From Prorocentrum cordatum (lineage: Eukaryota; Sar; Dinophyceae; Prorocentrales; Prorocentraceae), in assembly GCA_963575745.1 (NCBI GenBank), contig CAUYUJ010001348.1:124001-188000 (forward strand): 64,000 nt of DNA, given 5' to 3'. This document shows positions 11,931 to 23,649 of the stretch, in pieces. Numbering within the stretch: position 1 is the first letter of the stretch; every line of letters starts with the position of its first letter. The position numbers were made by a program, and so were the translations under genes. The notes under the pieces are model-generated. The model did no database searches, had not been told where the DNA came from, and saw only the letters and a list, made by a program, of their open reading frames with translations.

Positions 11931-12560
11931 ATAATTACTGCTGCTCCTCCTCATCCTACTCACTCTTTCCTTCTCCCATTCTCCGTATTATCCCTCCTCG
12001 ACCTCCTTGTCTTTACTCCTCTCTCCCCTCCCTGCTCATCCCTTATCCCCGCTCCTCCTCCTCCTCCTCCTCCTCCTCCTCCGTGTTCTTCCTCCATCCT
12101 CCTCCAGGGGGAAAAAACACATCGTTCGGAATTCCCAGAGAGTGCCTCCTCGAGCCCGAACCGCCCCTGGTGGCTCCTGGCGTTGGCGCCAGGCAACACC
12201 GGTGTCGCGCCAGACTGCACCGGGGTCGAGGCGGCGCTGCCTCTTCCGGGAGGCGGCGGGAGCACGAGAAGGAACAGGATGAGAAGTAGTAGCCCATCCC
12301 TCCTCCCCATTCTTCACTCTCATCCCTTCTGCTTCCTCCTCCTCCTCCCGCCCCATCCCGCTGCCTCATCATATTCTTATTCATCTCTTCTTGATCCCGC
12401 GCCTGAGTGCGTCCGAAGCACAGACTCCTCCTCCTCTTCCTCTGTTCCCCCCCCTCCCACTTCCTCCTTTCCCACTTTACCTTCTCCTCCTCCTCCTCTT
12501 CCTCGACCTCCTCATCATCATCCTCCCGCTCCTCGTGCTAACTCTCCTCGGCAAAAGCGG
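11931..12560 (+). repeat. CT-rich low-complexity tract with CTC microsatellite
   Basis: Pyrimidine-rich DNA with (CTC)n at about 12,052-12,080 and scattered CCT words. A purine/pyrimidine-balanced island sits at 12,110-12,290. No gene assigned. Confidence 0.6.
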
Positions 12561-15500
12561 AGGTTAGCCAATGGGGCGGGGTCAACGAATCAGCGACGTT
12601 ACGCTGTTTTTTCGAACACCTCGAAGCGCCGAGTGACAATACACTTAAGAAAATGACCTGCGGTGGACCCGACACCAACTGAACACCCTCTTCCCCTCAT
12701 TGGCGGACCGCCTGAGAGGAAGATGAGGAGGTGAAGGGGCGGTGGAGGAAACGGATGGGGCGGGGCGTTCGAAGCAGGGGAAGTTTGCCCACGACGACAA
12801 AGAGGGCGAGCGACTCGCGGCACCCTGCTTGCCTGGACGACCAGGCCTTGATAAACAGTCCTCGCCTCAAACGAGGGAGGCATCTAGACCTAGACCTTCC
12901 TATTTCGGCTCCCGGATGCGACACAGCCCCTGGCGTGCCGCCCCAAACTCTCATCCCCAACGCAAGTCTGGGACACTGGAACTCCGCTCGACCACCTTGC
13001 GGGGCAAACGGTGCAAGTCGCTTAGGCCCGCAGGCAAAGGAGGAGGGAGAGTGGAGGAGAAGGGGGGCAGGACAAGGTCAGAGCGCCAAGGTCGTGCGAA
13101 AATCAAATGATCATCTGGATGTCTTCTAAGCCGCTCTCCTTCTCTTTCTGCCTGGCCGGTTTCTCAAGTTGCCTGCGGCTGGCTCCTACCCAGCCAGCGG
13201 CGGCTGCGTCTGCTGCAAATCAGGGGCTGCGCGCAATCGGCGCGCCGTCAGACGCAATGCCAGACGTTTCGCCCAACACGCCTGCCTGCCCTGCACCCTG
13301 CGCTCATTTCGAAGAATGCCGAGGCAGACGAAGAATGCCAAGGCAGACGACGCGCAGAATTCTGTTGCACATTCCGGGTGGCCCTGCCGCGCAAAGTCGG
13401 CCCGCACAAGGCGGGCCTCGGCGAAGCAGGGGGGGGCGCGCCCCCCCTCCGAGGGGGGACGAAGGAGGGGCAACAAAGGGCTCGGTGGGCCTGTCGGCTC
13501 GACGAACGATTTGGGCCCCAACCCGGGAATATACGATGGGATCCGTCCGCCCTCGATGGGGGGGCGCCCGAAGAGCCCTGTGGGGTGTATCCCTGAGTTC
13601 CACGTCGTTTCTAAACGATTATGTTTTCAGTGCCGGGGGAGGCACGGGGATTGCGGGCGAGAAATCGCCTGCTAAAGGGGGCGAAGGAGCAGCAAGCCAC
13701 GGCGCGCTCCCTCCACAAAGTTAAGGCGTAAGCTCTCCGCCTGAGGGCTGCCCAGAACACTGGCCGCTCGAGCGAGGCAACCGCCCTCGAACATCTACGT
13801 ATACAGCTGCCTTACAGCCAAACGCTGCTTGTGGCGCTCTCAAAACAAATATGTGCCGTTGTTGAGTGCTCATCCACCGCCGCATAAATTCAACAACGAT
13901 TCTGTTGTGTTCTGTTGTTGTGGGGCACGGGTTGCCTGCTCCACGCAGGATCACAGCAAACATGTGTTCCTTGCGGCAGCACGAGCCACACCCGCACCAA
14001 CTACAGCACATTTACGTGTTCGAAATCTATCTCTGGGGCCTGCGGCCCGACGCGCCCGCCGTCGGCCGCTTCTGCCCCAGGCGAGGCCCCTGGCAAATGG
14101 TTGAAAACGCAGCCGCTGAGCGGCGGGTAAAGCCGTGTCTTATATAAACCCAAACGCCGACCTTGCATAAACATAAAAACGCTCAGCCCAAATCGCCTAT
14201 ACTTTGTCAATGAACTGCGCCAGATTCCCTGGAGCATTGCCAAAATCGTGTCGTCGCGTACATGTGCCGGCGCAATGTCATTAACGACAACCGAATTCAT
14301 CTAATGGACCTAGACATGTGGCGGGTTGTACGGTTCGGCGTGGGCTGGTATCTCTTGATCTCCAGCTTCAAAGCTTGCTCTGGATAAGCATGACTGGCAC
14401 GAAGGTGCAGCAACTTCTCTGTCATATTTCCGCAAGCAGCACGGGCTTTGCAAATGGCCTGGGAATTTGCTGTGCGTACATGCCCCATTAAAATGCAAAA
14501 TGTCTTCATGATTTTCTTGCCACGTGCACCGTTCCTCCACCGTCTCAACGATACTATATGACACGTCGACAAATGCCAAAACGGCAAAATCGTTGCATCA
14601 ATACTGGATGAGCTTTATTGTAATGTAAGATGGGCGACCAGTCGTTGTGCCCCCCATTCGAACACAATTGCGATATGCTTGCAACTTTCTGAACAGAAAA
14701 CCATATACGTGTCGAGTCAACGTGATTCCATACTACAAGATTCCAGTCAAAAACGAACCATCATGTTCACTGCTTCCTGAAAGCCTGCGGGGAAACACAC
14801 ACCGTGCAAGCTTTATTGCAACACCTGGACTCAATGTGTCGTTTGGCATATCGTGTCGTATTTGGCGTAGCCTTTGCTTTGCAAAATGCCCAGCCCTGGG
14901 TGCGTGGCTGATATGGGCTTCCGCTGTGCGGATTACCGTTCCTGTTTTGTGGCTGTGTCGTCCTAGCCCGCGGACCGCCCGTCGCCCTCCCGCGATCCGC
15001 CCGCGATCCACCCACGTTGCTTTGACAAAGATGAATCGGCTCCTGTGGGGGGTGGACTTTGCGTAGTGTGAAAATAAGCGCCTCCAATAATACATTGGGA
15101 AGACAATCTTAGGCGAAGTGCTGGAACCGCCCTGCCGACACGTCTCTTGTTGCGACAAGGAGCTATGTATGGATAAGAGGTTGACGCGGAGAGGAATAAT
15201 GGGGAGCCAAGACGGGGCGAAGAGAGGATGGCAACGAGAGGACACCAATTTCCTCCAGCTCCCTCTCCTCCCCCATTCCCCCCTTCCCCCCCCCTCCTCT
15301 TATCCCTTCCCCCTGCTCGTCCGTGACCTCCATGCTGAACGGAATGCAGCTCAACTGCTGAAGGAGCCTAGATGTGGCAAACAACACGCCACATGGCAAC
15401 CGATAGTGGCCAATAATGGCGAGATATCGGGACTGGTCACCTCCAAACCCGCGCACGCGAGGTCACTGGAGGTCCCGGGGAACCCTCTAGCCGCCTCAAG

Positions 15501-15784
15501 AACCCATGGAAGGGCCTAATCGCCGTCAGACCTTCAAACACATATCGAAACCTCGAACCTCGAATGACGCCAGGCCAGCATGCCTCTGTCGCCGTCGCTC
15601 ACGCCCCGCACCACGTTGCCCACGCCGCCCGTCAGCGAGCGAAAGCTACTCAGGCTCATGGACAGGCAGCCGCTTGTAAACCCTACCCCTACTGTCCTTC
15701 GCTTTGGACAAATAAGGGGGTCACCAATTGCGGATACAGAAGCCGCAAGAGGCCACGAGCAAGGAAAACCCCACTCAAAGACCC
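12561..15784. other. anonymous DNA, lower GC after about 13.8 kb
   Basis: No recognisable gene. GC content falls noticeably between about 13.8 and 15.1 kb; open frames there are short and on both strands. Confidence 0.35.
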
Positions 15785-16081
15785 CTATACTGGTCCAAAT
15801 CGATGGGCAACAAATCTAAGGTTCACACTTGGCTGCCTGATGGACTGGAGGGGAAGCCGGGGCTTCCTCGTGAACCTGTCGTGCATGACGAAGTAAGGCC
15901 CCTGGCCTTGCAGAAATACCCTAAACTCCTCTCTCGCGAGAAGCTCGGCCACGTCCTTATGGGTGATGAGCTGTTTGTCCAAGCTTCTCCTGGGCTCAGA
16001 AAACTTCAGCTTGAATTCTACATGGTTGGTACACCCTGATGGGTGACGTCGAAAATGAAGAAGATGCGAATGTGGAGCCAA
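15785..16081 (-). other. possible coding fragment, unknown
   Basis: The minus-strand frame reads like protein (FKLKFSEPRRSLDKQLITH, then VAELLAREEFRVFLQGQG) and ends at a stop at 15,785. The opposite strand also has an open frame here, so coding status is uncertain. No domain recognised. Confidence 0.22.
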
Positions 16082-17176
16082 ACCGTCAGCGGGCGCTTTT
16101 CGGCAGACGACTGTCTGTCCAAATTGGCAACGTCCGCGGCGGCATCGACAGTCAATCCTGTCCGAATTGAGCAGGAACTGCTGCCAGTCATCGTCCCCAC
16201 TCCGAGATTCGAGGCAGCATTAAGGGGCCTCTATTATCCTAAAGGGTGGGAGGGGCGAGAACATGAAGCTTAAAGGAAGGAGGGAACCAGGAGGGCGGAG
16301 GAGAGAAGATGGAATGACCGACTGTTTAACCAAGCTCGTCCTTAATTTGTTGACCCGACTGAGGCGGTCGTCGCCGACCTTGGGCAGCAAGCACCTGCTG
16401 TAGCCCGAGCCGTCTCCCCAATGCTGCTGCGTGAATCTTCGTTCTTGAACTTCGTGCACCAGCTGGGCCTGCACCAACAATCAACAACACATTACATCGC
16501 ATTGTCAGTTCGTTTCCGGTGCGATATGTATGCAACCTGGATACTCCCTGAAGCAGAGCTTTGCAGGCATCAGGGGGCGCGATTGACCCACGAAGAACCA
16601 CACATCGACGTACACGCAAATCCAAACCAACATCTTCTCATGTTATTCAGTATTTTCCCTCTTGCTTCATACCTCCTGGTCGCACCATCAAGCCTGTCGC
16701 GTGGGCGTGCCCAGAACTTCGCTTGAGACTTCACCTCAGTAAATCCTGGTGCAGGTATTTTCCAACCAGATACACGGATGGGTGCGTTGGCTTTCAAAAT
16801 GCAGATCGAGTGCGCACGCGTCCTGACACCCTGAATAATTAGATGGATGGGCGTGAGGTCGCTTCCGACGTGAGCATAGATAACGCCTGCACGCGGCGCA
16901 CATGCGTCCTAAAACACGTTGTTCATCTCTCGCCAACGCCGCGCATATGTGTCCTACATGTTGCGCCAATTACTACGACGACAAAGGATCACCCTTTTTC
17001 AACACTGACCTCTCGCACAGGACTTTACTCCAGAATCTGGACATGTGCAACACCCACAACATGGGAACTGCTCGACTGCCAACATGGGAAACGTGTTCAG
17101 CCGGGCCACAGAAAGTAGCAAGATGAATCCATCCCCCCAGCAGTGCTTGCACTCAAGGGCTCTTGCGTCGGTCACC
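16082..17176. other. anonymous DNA
   Basis: Short overlapping frames only; nothing I can assign. Confidence 0.35.
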
Positions 17177-17181
17177 AGAAG

Positions 17182-17347
17182 TGAAGGGGCCCCAGGACAC
17201 ACACACATAAATACACACAAATAAAAATATTCCCCATTTTTTTTTTTTTTTTTTTGGATTTTCGTCTTCCCCCCCACTTCCCATATTTTCTTATATTTTC
17301 TGGGAAATCGACGATTAATTGTGTCTGTGTGTTTCTTTCCCTCCTGA
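17182..17347 (+). mobile_element. MITE-like element, family M2, copy 1
   Basis: A 166-bp element starting TGAAGGGGCCCCAGGACACA and ending CCCTCCTGA, flanked by an exact 5-bp duplication AGAAG (17,177-17,181 and 17,348-17,352). The ends form an imperfect inverted repeat (CAGGACACAC... against CAGGAGGGAAA...CACACAGACACA). Inside are two direct copies of a CCCATATTTTC-type word about 50 bp apart and a T18 run. No coding capacity, so non-autonomous. Homologous copies lie at 17,506-17,668 and 25,379-25,546. Confidence 0.85.
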
Positions 17348-17505
17348 AGAAGACTTGCTGGACGGGCCCGCCGAGGTTTCACCTGGTGCCCAGCTGCTGC
17401 CTGGCCGTGGGCACCTCGTGGGCGCCTCGTGCACTGGGCGGGCCCGCCTGGGCGTCGCTGGGTGCCCGGTTTGTGGCCCGTCAGGGCTGGGGGCGCGCAC
17501 GCATG

Positions 17506-17668
17506 TCAAGGGGCCCCAGGACACACAAATAAATACACACAAATAAAATAATTCCCCATATTTTCTCATATTTTCTGGATTTTTGTCTTCCCGCCCAATT
17601 CCCATATTTTCCTATATTTTCTGGGGGATCGACGATTAATTGTGTCTGTGTGTTTTTTCTCCTCCTGA
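17506..17668 (+). mobile_element. MITE-like element, family M2, copy 2
   Basis: A 163-bp copy starting TCAAGGGGCCCCAGGACACA and ending CTCCTCCTGA, flanked by an exact 5-bp duplication GCATG (17,501-17,505 and 17,669-17,673). Same orientation as copy 1, 158 bp away. Confidence 0.88.
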
Positions 17669-17814
17669 GCATGGACTGGCGATCAATGGATTCGGCGCGC
17701 GGTCGCCAAATCCATGGATCGGGGGAGGTGCCCTCCCCAAAATGCGGCCAGTGCCGCCTCGCTCGGCGGCGGAACTCCGGGATCTCCCCTGGGAGCGGGG
17801 CCCGTCGCTAATCC

Positions 17815-18197
17815 CAGGTCGGGCATGTCCCCCCACAGGCGGATTTTAAGCCAAAAATTGAAAATACGCCCAATCAGGGCTATAGAGTTGTAGGGCTATT
17901 GGGCTATTGGGCTATAAGGCTTAGGGCTATAGGGCTATAAAGCACCCCTGGGCATGCCCGGGCACCTGGGCACCCCCGGGCACCCCCCAAGCACCCGGGC
18001 CCCGGTCACCCCCGGGCACCCCGGCACCCAGGCGTGCAGCGAAAACCGGCGACAAACCTAACCTAACCATCTGAATCCGCTGGGACCCCTATACAGAGGC
18101 AAGCTCTGACTGGGGAGCTGGTCGAGACATCGCCCCAGGACAATATTTGGACTACTTTTTGGAATGGCCCTCCTGCAGGGGGACAGGCCCGACTCAA
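17815..18197 (+). mobile_element. inverted-repeat element (TCGGGC family), copy A, with internal satellite
   Basis: The left end reads AGGTCGGGCATGTCCCCCCA and the right end, read on the other strand, TTGAGTCGGGCCTGTCCCCC. Flanks CGCTAATCC and CGCTACTCC match at 8 of 9 positions, compatible with a 9-bp target duplication. Compared with copy B (34.46-34.61 kb), copy A has an extra internal block: a GGGCTATA array, GGCACC units and the conserved CTAACC...ATCCGCT stretch also present at 2.1-3.0 kb. Confidence 0.75.
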
Positions 18198-18233
18198 CGC
18201 TACTCCACGCCCCCTTGATCCAGGAGAGCCCAG

Positions 18234-18440
18234 AATCGAATCGATAAGTCGGATCGGCGATCGAAATGAATCGGATCGGCGGAAATCGGCAGCCGAGTCG
18301 GGAAAAGTCGAATCGGCAGACATCGGCAGGCTAGTAGGCCTCCAATAAGAAATCGGAACCCAAATCGGAATCTCAAGTCGAATCGAATCGGAATCGGAAG
18401 CCATCGAAATCGAATCGAATCGAATCGGAGGAATCGAAAC
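18234..18440 (+). repeat. degenerate AATCG-type satellite
   Basis: Tandem words AATCG, AATCGG and GATCGG over about 200 bp, with a cleaner (AATCG)n run near 18,408-18,428. Confidence 0.85.
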
Positions 18441-18583
18441 GAGCCCTGCTTGATCCATGCTGGAGACCACCTGTCATGGGCGCCTCGTGGGCGTGGGGGT
18501 GGGCTCACCCGCCGTGCCCGCCCGTGGGCGGCTCGTGTACCGATGGGTGGGCGCCTCGTGGGCGGCCCGTGGCCAGCCGCAGA

Positions 18584-18779
18584 TCGGGTCGGGCGAAAGG
18601 GGGGGATAGCAAAGGGGGGGTTTGAGAATCAGCTCGCGTAGCTGATTTTCCCGGCGCCTCCCGGCGCCGGGAGGCGCCCATGTATCGAGGAATGGGCCCC
18701 TCGCTGAGGCCGAAACCAGCTGCATGCAGCAGATTTCGTAACCCCCCCTTCCCCAATCCCCCCCTTTCGCCCAGCCCGA
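18584..18779 (+). mobile_element. MITE-like element, family M3, copy 1
   Basis: A 196-bp element with long inverted repeats: left TCGGGTCGGGCGAAAGGGGG, right (reverse strand) TCGGGCTGGGCGAAAGGGGG. The similarity continues about 55-60 bp inward through AAGGGGGGGTT and a GCTGATTTTCC-type word. The flanks carry an exact 5-bp duplication GCAGA (18,579-18,583 and 18,780-18,784). The centre is a perfect GC palindrome (CGGCGCCTCCCGGCGCCGGG region). No coding capacity. Confidence 0.9.
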
Positions 18780-19202
18780 GCAGAGCGTGCGCCACAGGGC
18801 ATTCGTTTTCTGACTCGGCGTCTCGACAGTGGGCGGATCAGAACCAGGATCAGCACTCCAAAGAACCTCCCGTCTTGGCTGCCTGCGGGAAGAAACCACG
18901 CTCGGAGGAAGACCCCAGGGAGTGGGATCAGGCTCGAAGCAGGAGTGCCTCCGAGGCTCACGCCGAAGGTGAAGGGGGGGGTCTGGCTCGGGACATCTGC
19001 ATAGTGTGACTGTTTGCAACGGTGCGTCCATTATGGGGGAGACTGCACCTGCTCGAAACAGGCGCCCGAAACAGACAAGAGCTACTCCATGGAGGGGGGT
19101 GCGAGGGCCCGCGCCGATCGGCAAAACAATGGATACAACAACGATCACATACGAGTGCGCCACGTAGACGCCTTCTCACACAAGGAACGCGGCGGCCCTG
19201 TC

Positions 19203-19254
<52 letters not shown>

Positions 19255-19313
19255 GTTTTTACGTTTGAGTAATCGTTGTCGTCGTCGTCGTCAAACGTCG
19301 TCGTCGTCGTCAC
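19203..19313 (+). repeat. GT microsatellite followed by GTC microsatellite
   Basis: (GT)n at about 19,204-19,250, then interrupted (GTC)n at 19,277-19,313. Confidence 0.92.
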
Positions 19314-19519
19314 AACTCTCCCCCTTTCCCTAAACCCTCCTCGCGATCCAGCCAGACGGAATTCGAACATCGTCGGAATCGAGCTGAAGGGAAGCCCCTC
19401 CCCTTTGATCCCCTCCCCGCAAAGGGGGGTCTCAGGAAAGGGTCGCCGGGGGTGGTGCCCGCGGTGGGTCTCTGGCTGGGGGGGTCGCCAGGGGGGGCCC
19501 CTGGGGTTGTGACCCCCCC

Positions 19520-20130
19520 CCCCTCCGACCAAGACGGCCCAATAGAGTTCCAAAGAGCCGCAAGAGGGGGAGTACTCACAGACATTAGGAGCTATCTGCC
19601 CGAGAGGCAATCATGAAGCCCCACGAGGCGCCCCAGATCTCCCAAGAAGGCTCCAGAGCTAACCAAGACTCCACAAAGCAGCCACAAGAGCACCCAAGAG
19701 AGCCCCCAAAGGTCACAATCATGGATTTCCTCCAGGTTTCCCCGAATGCTTTCGAGTTATCGCCTTTCGAACTTCTCACGTGCCAAGACGGCCCAAGAAG
19801 TCCCCCAAATCTATCCCAAACGGCCCAAGACCTCACCGAAAGAACCCCACGACGGCCCAGGAAGGCCTCACGCCGGCCCAGGGAGGCCACAAGACTGGCC
19901 CAAGAGGCACCCCACGAGAGGCCAAAAGGAGCCCAAGAGGGCCCCCAGACGGCCCCATGAGGCCGCCGAGATCGCCCCCCAGGCCAGCCCAAGGAAACGC
20001 TCCAGACAGCCCCAGGCCAGCCCAGGAAGGCCCCTAAGGCGGCCTGGTAGTGCCCCTAAGACGACCCCAAGGGCCCCCCCCCTAAGAAGGCCCACAGTGA
20101 CCCCCGTGAGGGGGAAACCCACGACGGAAC
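19520..20130 (+). repeat. GGCCCCAAGA dispersed repeat, copy 2
   Basis: Degenerate tandem units such as CAAGACGGCCCAAGA, with a T-rich island near 19,720-19,785 that resembles the islands in the copies at 11.2 and 42.4 kb. The unique leader is not obvious here, so this may be a partial copy. Confidence 0.7.
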
Positions 20131-20747
20131 AGCCATCGGAACAGCCGTCCCCATGTAGCGCACGACCCCTTGTCGGTCTCTCTGCTATCGGTCCCACTCT
20201 GTATCTGTGTATCTCACTAACTATCTGTCGATTGCACTATCAATCTACATGTTTCTCCTCCTTCTCCTCCTAGCTCATCTATTCCACCTGCCTCTTCTAG
20301 CATACAGGGTCGGTGGCACTGGCCGGCAAACCTTTCGAATAAGTCTCGACCCCCCCCCGATGCTGGGATTATCGGCGCCCGTCCGCGTGTGTATGTTTTC
20401 GATCATATCTGTGTTGCACGACCGTTCATCATCGTAAATACATCAAACGAATCAATCCTGGCAAAACCGATATCGAGACCCCCGCAATCTCCTGTAGCAC
20501 ACCCCATGCAGTGCATTTGCGTTGATCTTGCAAAACATTTGCACGTGCGCGCGCTTCTGTGCGTGCATGCCAACCTCCTCATACAACTCTGTATGTTTTG
20601 ATAGCTGCAACAAGCAGCTGCTCAACCACTGCCAACAAACCTTGCCCTGTAAACGCAGGGTGCCGTAACTCTGGGCGAGCACAACTTAAAATCAGAAAAA
20701 CGACACGTGTCTTCAAATACCTTGTCAATCAAAACCATGGAGGCCAT
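20131..20747. other. anonymous DNA
   Basis: No gene or repeat recognised; comparatively AT-rich. Confidence 0.35.
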
Positions 20748-20935
20748 TAGTGGGACCTGGTTTAATGATCTGTACCGGGGACGCCCCCCCCCGTCCCATC
20801 CCACTAGCTGGAATTGCCGTCACCCGAAAAACATCAGCTACGGCAGACCTGGTTGAATGATTCGAATCCATATTTTGGGCTTCGGGGCCCAATCACAAAT
20901 CGGCTCCCCTTCACCGGGGTCCTGGCTATCCCCGA
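20748..20935 (+). repeat. 188-bp dispersed repeat (family D), copy 1
   Basis: It contains GGGACCTGGTTTAATGATCT near the start and a second internal ACCTGGTTGAATGATTCG about 95 bp later, so the element looks dimeric. It ends near CCTGGCTATCCCCGA. A copy of the same length lies at 28,157-28,344 inside the LINE. Weak TCG...CGA ends but no clean target duplication. A pol III-type SINE is conceivable because of the GGTTCAA words; unproven. Confidence 0.75.
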
Positions 20936-21171
20936 CATTCGCGCGCGCATGTCGAACACGTTTGACCAACATCTCGCGCTCGCCGTGTGTCAAGTCGTGA
21001 CACCGTGCGGGCCACGCGCGTACGTCTCCGCGCACGCCCGCCGAAATCCTTCCAAAACAACTGACGGCCTAACACTGTCAGCACCGAGGTGTTCGAACAG
21101 ATGCGAACAAAAAACAAAACGGATCTGAGTGAAACCAGATGATGGCTTCTACATGGTTGCGGGCGCACGCT

Positions 21172-21560
21172 CCCCCTATCATCCTCATCAACACGACCAT
21201 CATCACCACTGACACCGTCACCATTGCCATCGCCATCGGCATCATGAACCACATCGTCGTCATCATCACCGTTGTCGTCATCATGGTGATCGTCGGCGTC
21301 GTCGCCCTCGTCACACTTATGCGTCGGGGCTCTTTTCATCATCGTCACCAACATCATCGTCATCGTCATCGCCAGAGGCATCATTGCCACCGCCATTATC
21401 ACGGCCATCTTCTTTGGCACCATAACCATCCACGTCGTCGACACCGTATTGTCCCCATCATCACTGTCATCACCGTCGGTATCAACGCCATTACCACTGT
21501 CATGGCCGTCGTCGTTGGCGTCGCGGTGGTCACAAGTGCGACCGTCATTTCACGACTAGC
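21172..21560 (+). repeat. degenerate ATC/GTC trinucleotide tract
   Basis: Nearly 400 bp of CATCATC, CACCATC and GTCGTC words. Translation gives Ile/Val/Thr- or His-rich low complexity; no gene called. Confidence 0.8.
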
Positions 21561-21734
21561 AGGACGGATTTGTCAGCGCTGTTGAGTTCCACGCTCGTTG
21601 GGATCATGACCAGATGAAAGCTGCCAGTCTGTTGCGGGTAGGGTGGGGGGGGGGGGCGGGATGATTGCGCGATCGCTAGAGTTGACGACTTCGAATTAGT
21701 CATACTGCTTGCACAACCTATTTGCACACTATAG

Positions 21735-21945
21735 CTTAAACTGCGTAGCTGACAAGGCTTCATAGCTTACACCACACACTTTGGGCCGCATGCATTATAT
21801 CGCTTTGCTGGCCACACCTTGCCCCAAGCAACTTGGGCCGCATAGCTGGCACCACATGGCTTATATCCGATAGCTTGCACCGCATAGCTTGCATTACATA
21901 GTTTGCACGGCGTATTTTGCACCACATAGCTTCCACAAACACACA
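21735..21945 (-). repeat. degenerate 15-bp minisatellite
   Basis: The units resemble CGCATAGCTTGCACC (plus strand), recurring about every 15 bp with many substitutions. On the minus strand the period is five codons. Confidence 0.65.
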
Positions 21946-23274
21946 AACACACCCGTCTTATCCTCAATGCGCTAACCCACGGTTTGGGGTCAGAGACGCC
22001 AAACATGTGCGCATACAGATACGTACATGTACGTTTGAAAAGTTGCTTGCCACTGCCGGCCTTCGAAAGAACATGATATTGCGTCACGAGCATAATATTG
22101 ACGCGGCGCAATTGTTAGGTGGTCCATGCGCGGGGGTCCTCTCGATGGCAAACAATAAACGATGGTGCAGTTTAACTGATGCAATGCCAATGGGACACTA
22201 CTTGTGGTGTAAGCTAGCCATGGGGCGGAACATGTGTGGAGCAGCCAATGTTTGTAGGTATGCTCTGAAGATCTTACAATCGCCAAATCCAGTGCTCGAG
22301 CCGACATCCTACTCACGCCGTGCCTTTCCGGCGCCCGAGACCGACCTGACGGCGCCATGGGGATGGCGTCGGCGGTAGGGCCGAGGACTTCCTTGGCGGG
22401 CTCGCCCCGCAGATCATTTGCGCCAACATGCGACAAATTTCTCAAGAGAGTTCGGCCGCTGCATGCTGTTTCGGCTGGGGCAGGGGTGGGGCCCAGGAGC
22501 CCTCGCCCATGCGGCTTTGGCGGCCCTGCCTCATCCAGGAGACTGGGGCTTGCTGGATGGATCACGCTGTGCTGTAGGTGGTCGCCGAACTTTGCCGCCT
22601 CGGTCAAGGTTTGCGCCCCGGGCGTGCGCGGCCCGGTCGACTCCGGGACGGGCCCAGCGGCTCTGCGGCCGGCGGGCGTTTTCAGCGGTGGAGGAGGCTT
22701 GGAAGCCCGCTCGGCGATGGAACACAGGCTCCCATCATTCAGATTCCCAGACCGAGTGGATAATGACACCAAGTGCACACACTTCTCACCGCCAGGACGC
22801 GTTACGGCGTGTGGCAAGAGCACAGTGGCAGCCAACTGCTCCGCAGCCGAGTTCGTTCACCAAGGCCCGCGGCATTTGTAACGCGACGGGCCGCGTGGCC
22901 AAATCTGCGAAATCATGTGCGTTATCTTCTCGGACATGGAGCTGATCTGATCTCCGGCTCCATCTTTGACCAAACATTCTTCGGGGTCGCCCTGGTCCTC
23001 AGCAAGGTCGCGGGCTCCGAGGTGGCGCTAGACCTCCCTGATTATCGGCAAGGCTTCCGCGCGCCTCGGCTTGTTCGTTGACCAAGTGCTTCTCAAAGCA
23101 AGTGGTCTCCGCGCCGCGGCGGCCTCTACCCCGCCGCATTTGGAAAGAGATACGTTATATCTCGACATGTGTTCGACACAAAATGATGACAGTTTTCTTC
23201 CACTAACCTCAGGGCGTCTTCAGTTTTGAAGTCCGCCCGCCCTGTTTCTCTCGGCGGGGAATGAACTCCGCCCG
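21946..23274. other. anonymous DNA
   Basis: Long overlapping frames on both strands at 22.3-22.9 kb; no motif found and the strand cannot be decided. Confidence 0.3.
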
Positions 23275-23457
23275 TCTCGTCCTCCTGCTCCTCCTCCTCC
23301 TCCTCTTTCTCCTCCCTCTGCTCCTCCTCCTCCTCCTCCTCCTCTTTATCCTCTTCTTAATCGTAGATGTGGTGGCTAACTACTCGTAGTCGCAGCCGTT
23401 ACCGTAGCCGTAGTCGCATCGTGGTCGTAGTCGCGATCGTAGTTGTCGTCGTTGTTG
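23275..23457 (+). repeat. CTC microsatellite then GTAGTC/GTAGCC hexamer tract
   Basis: (CTC)n at 23,281-23,350 is followed by repeated GTAGTC, GTAGCC and GTCGTA words to about 23,457. Confidence 0.8.
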
Positions 23458-23649
23458 CGTGGCGGGCGACGCGGGAAAAAATGTACCACTTTTAGTGGAA
23501 CCCCACTCCGTCAAGAAAGGCATCGAAAGGATATTTGGTTTCCACTCGTGGGGGGAGGTTCTGAATACCTATTACGGTTACCTCGTTGGCTTCCTTCCCC
23601 CTGCCACCGTGAAACATTGCAACCGCCCGCCCGCCACTCCTTTGCATAG

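Noticed and set aside
21139-21585. 148-codon Ile/Val/Thr frame as a membrane protein
   Set aside because: It is a translation of a degenerate ATC/GTC trinucleotide tract.
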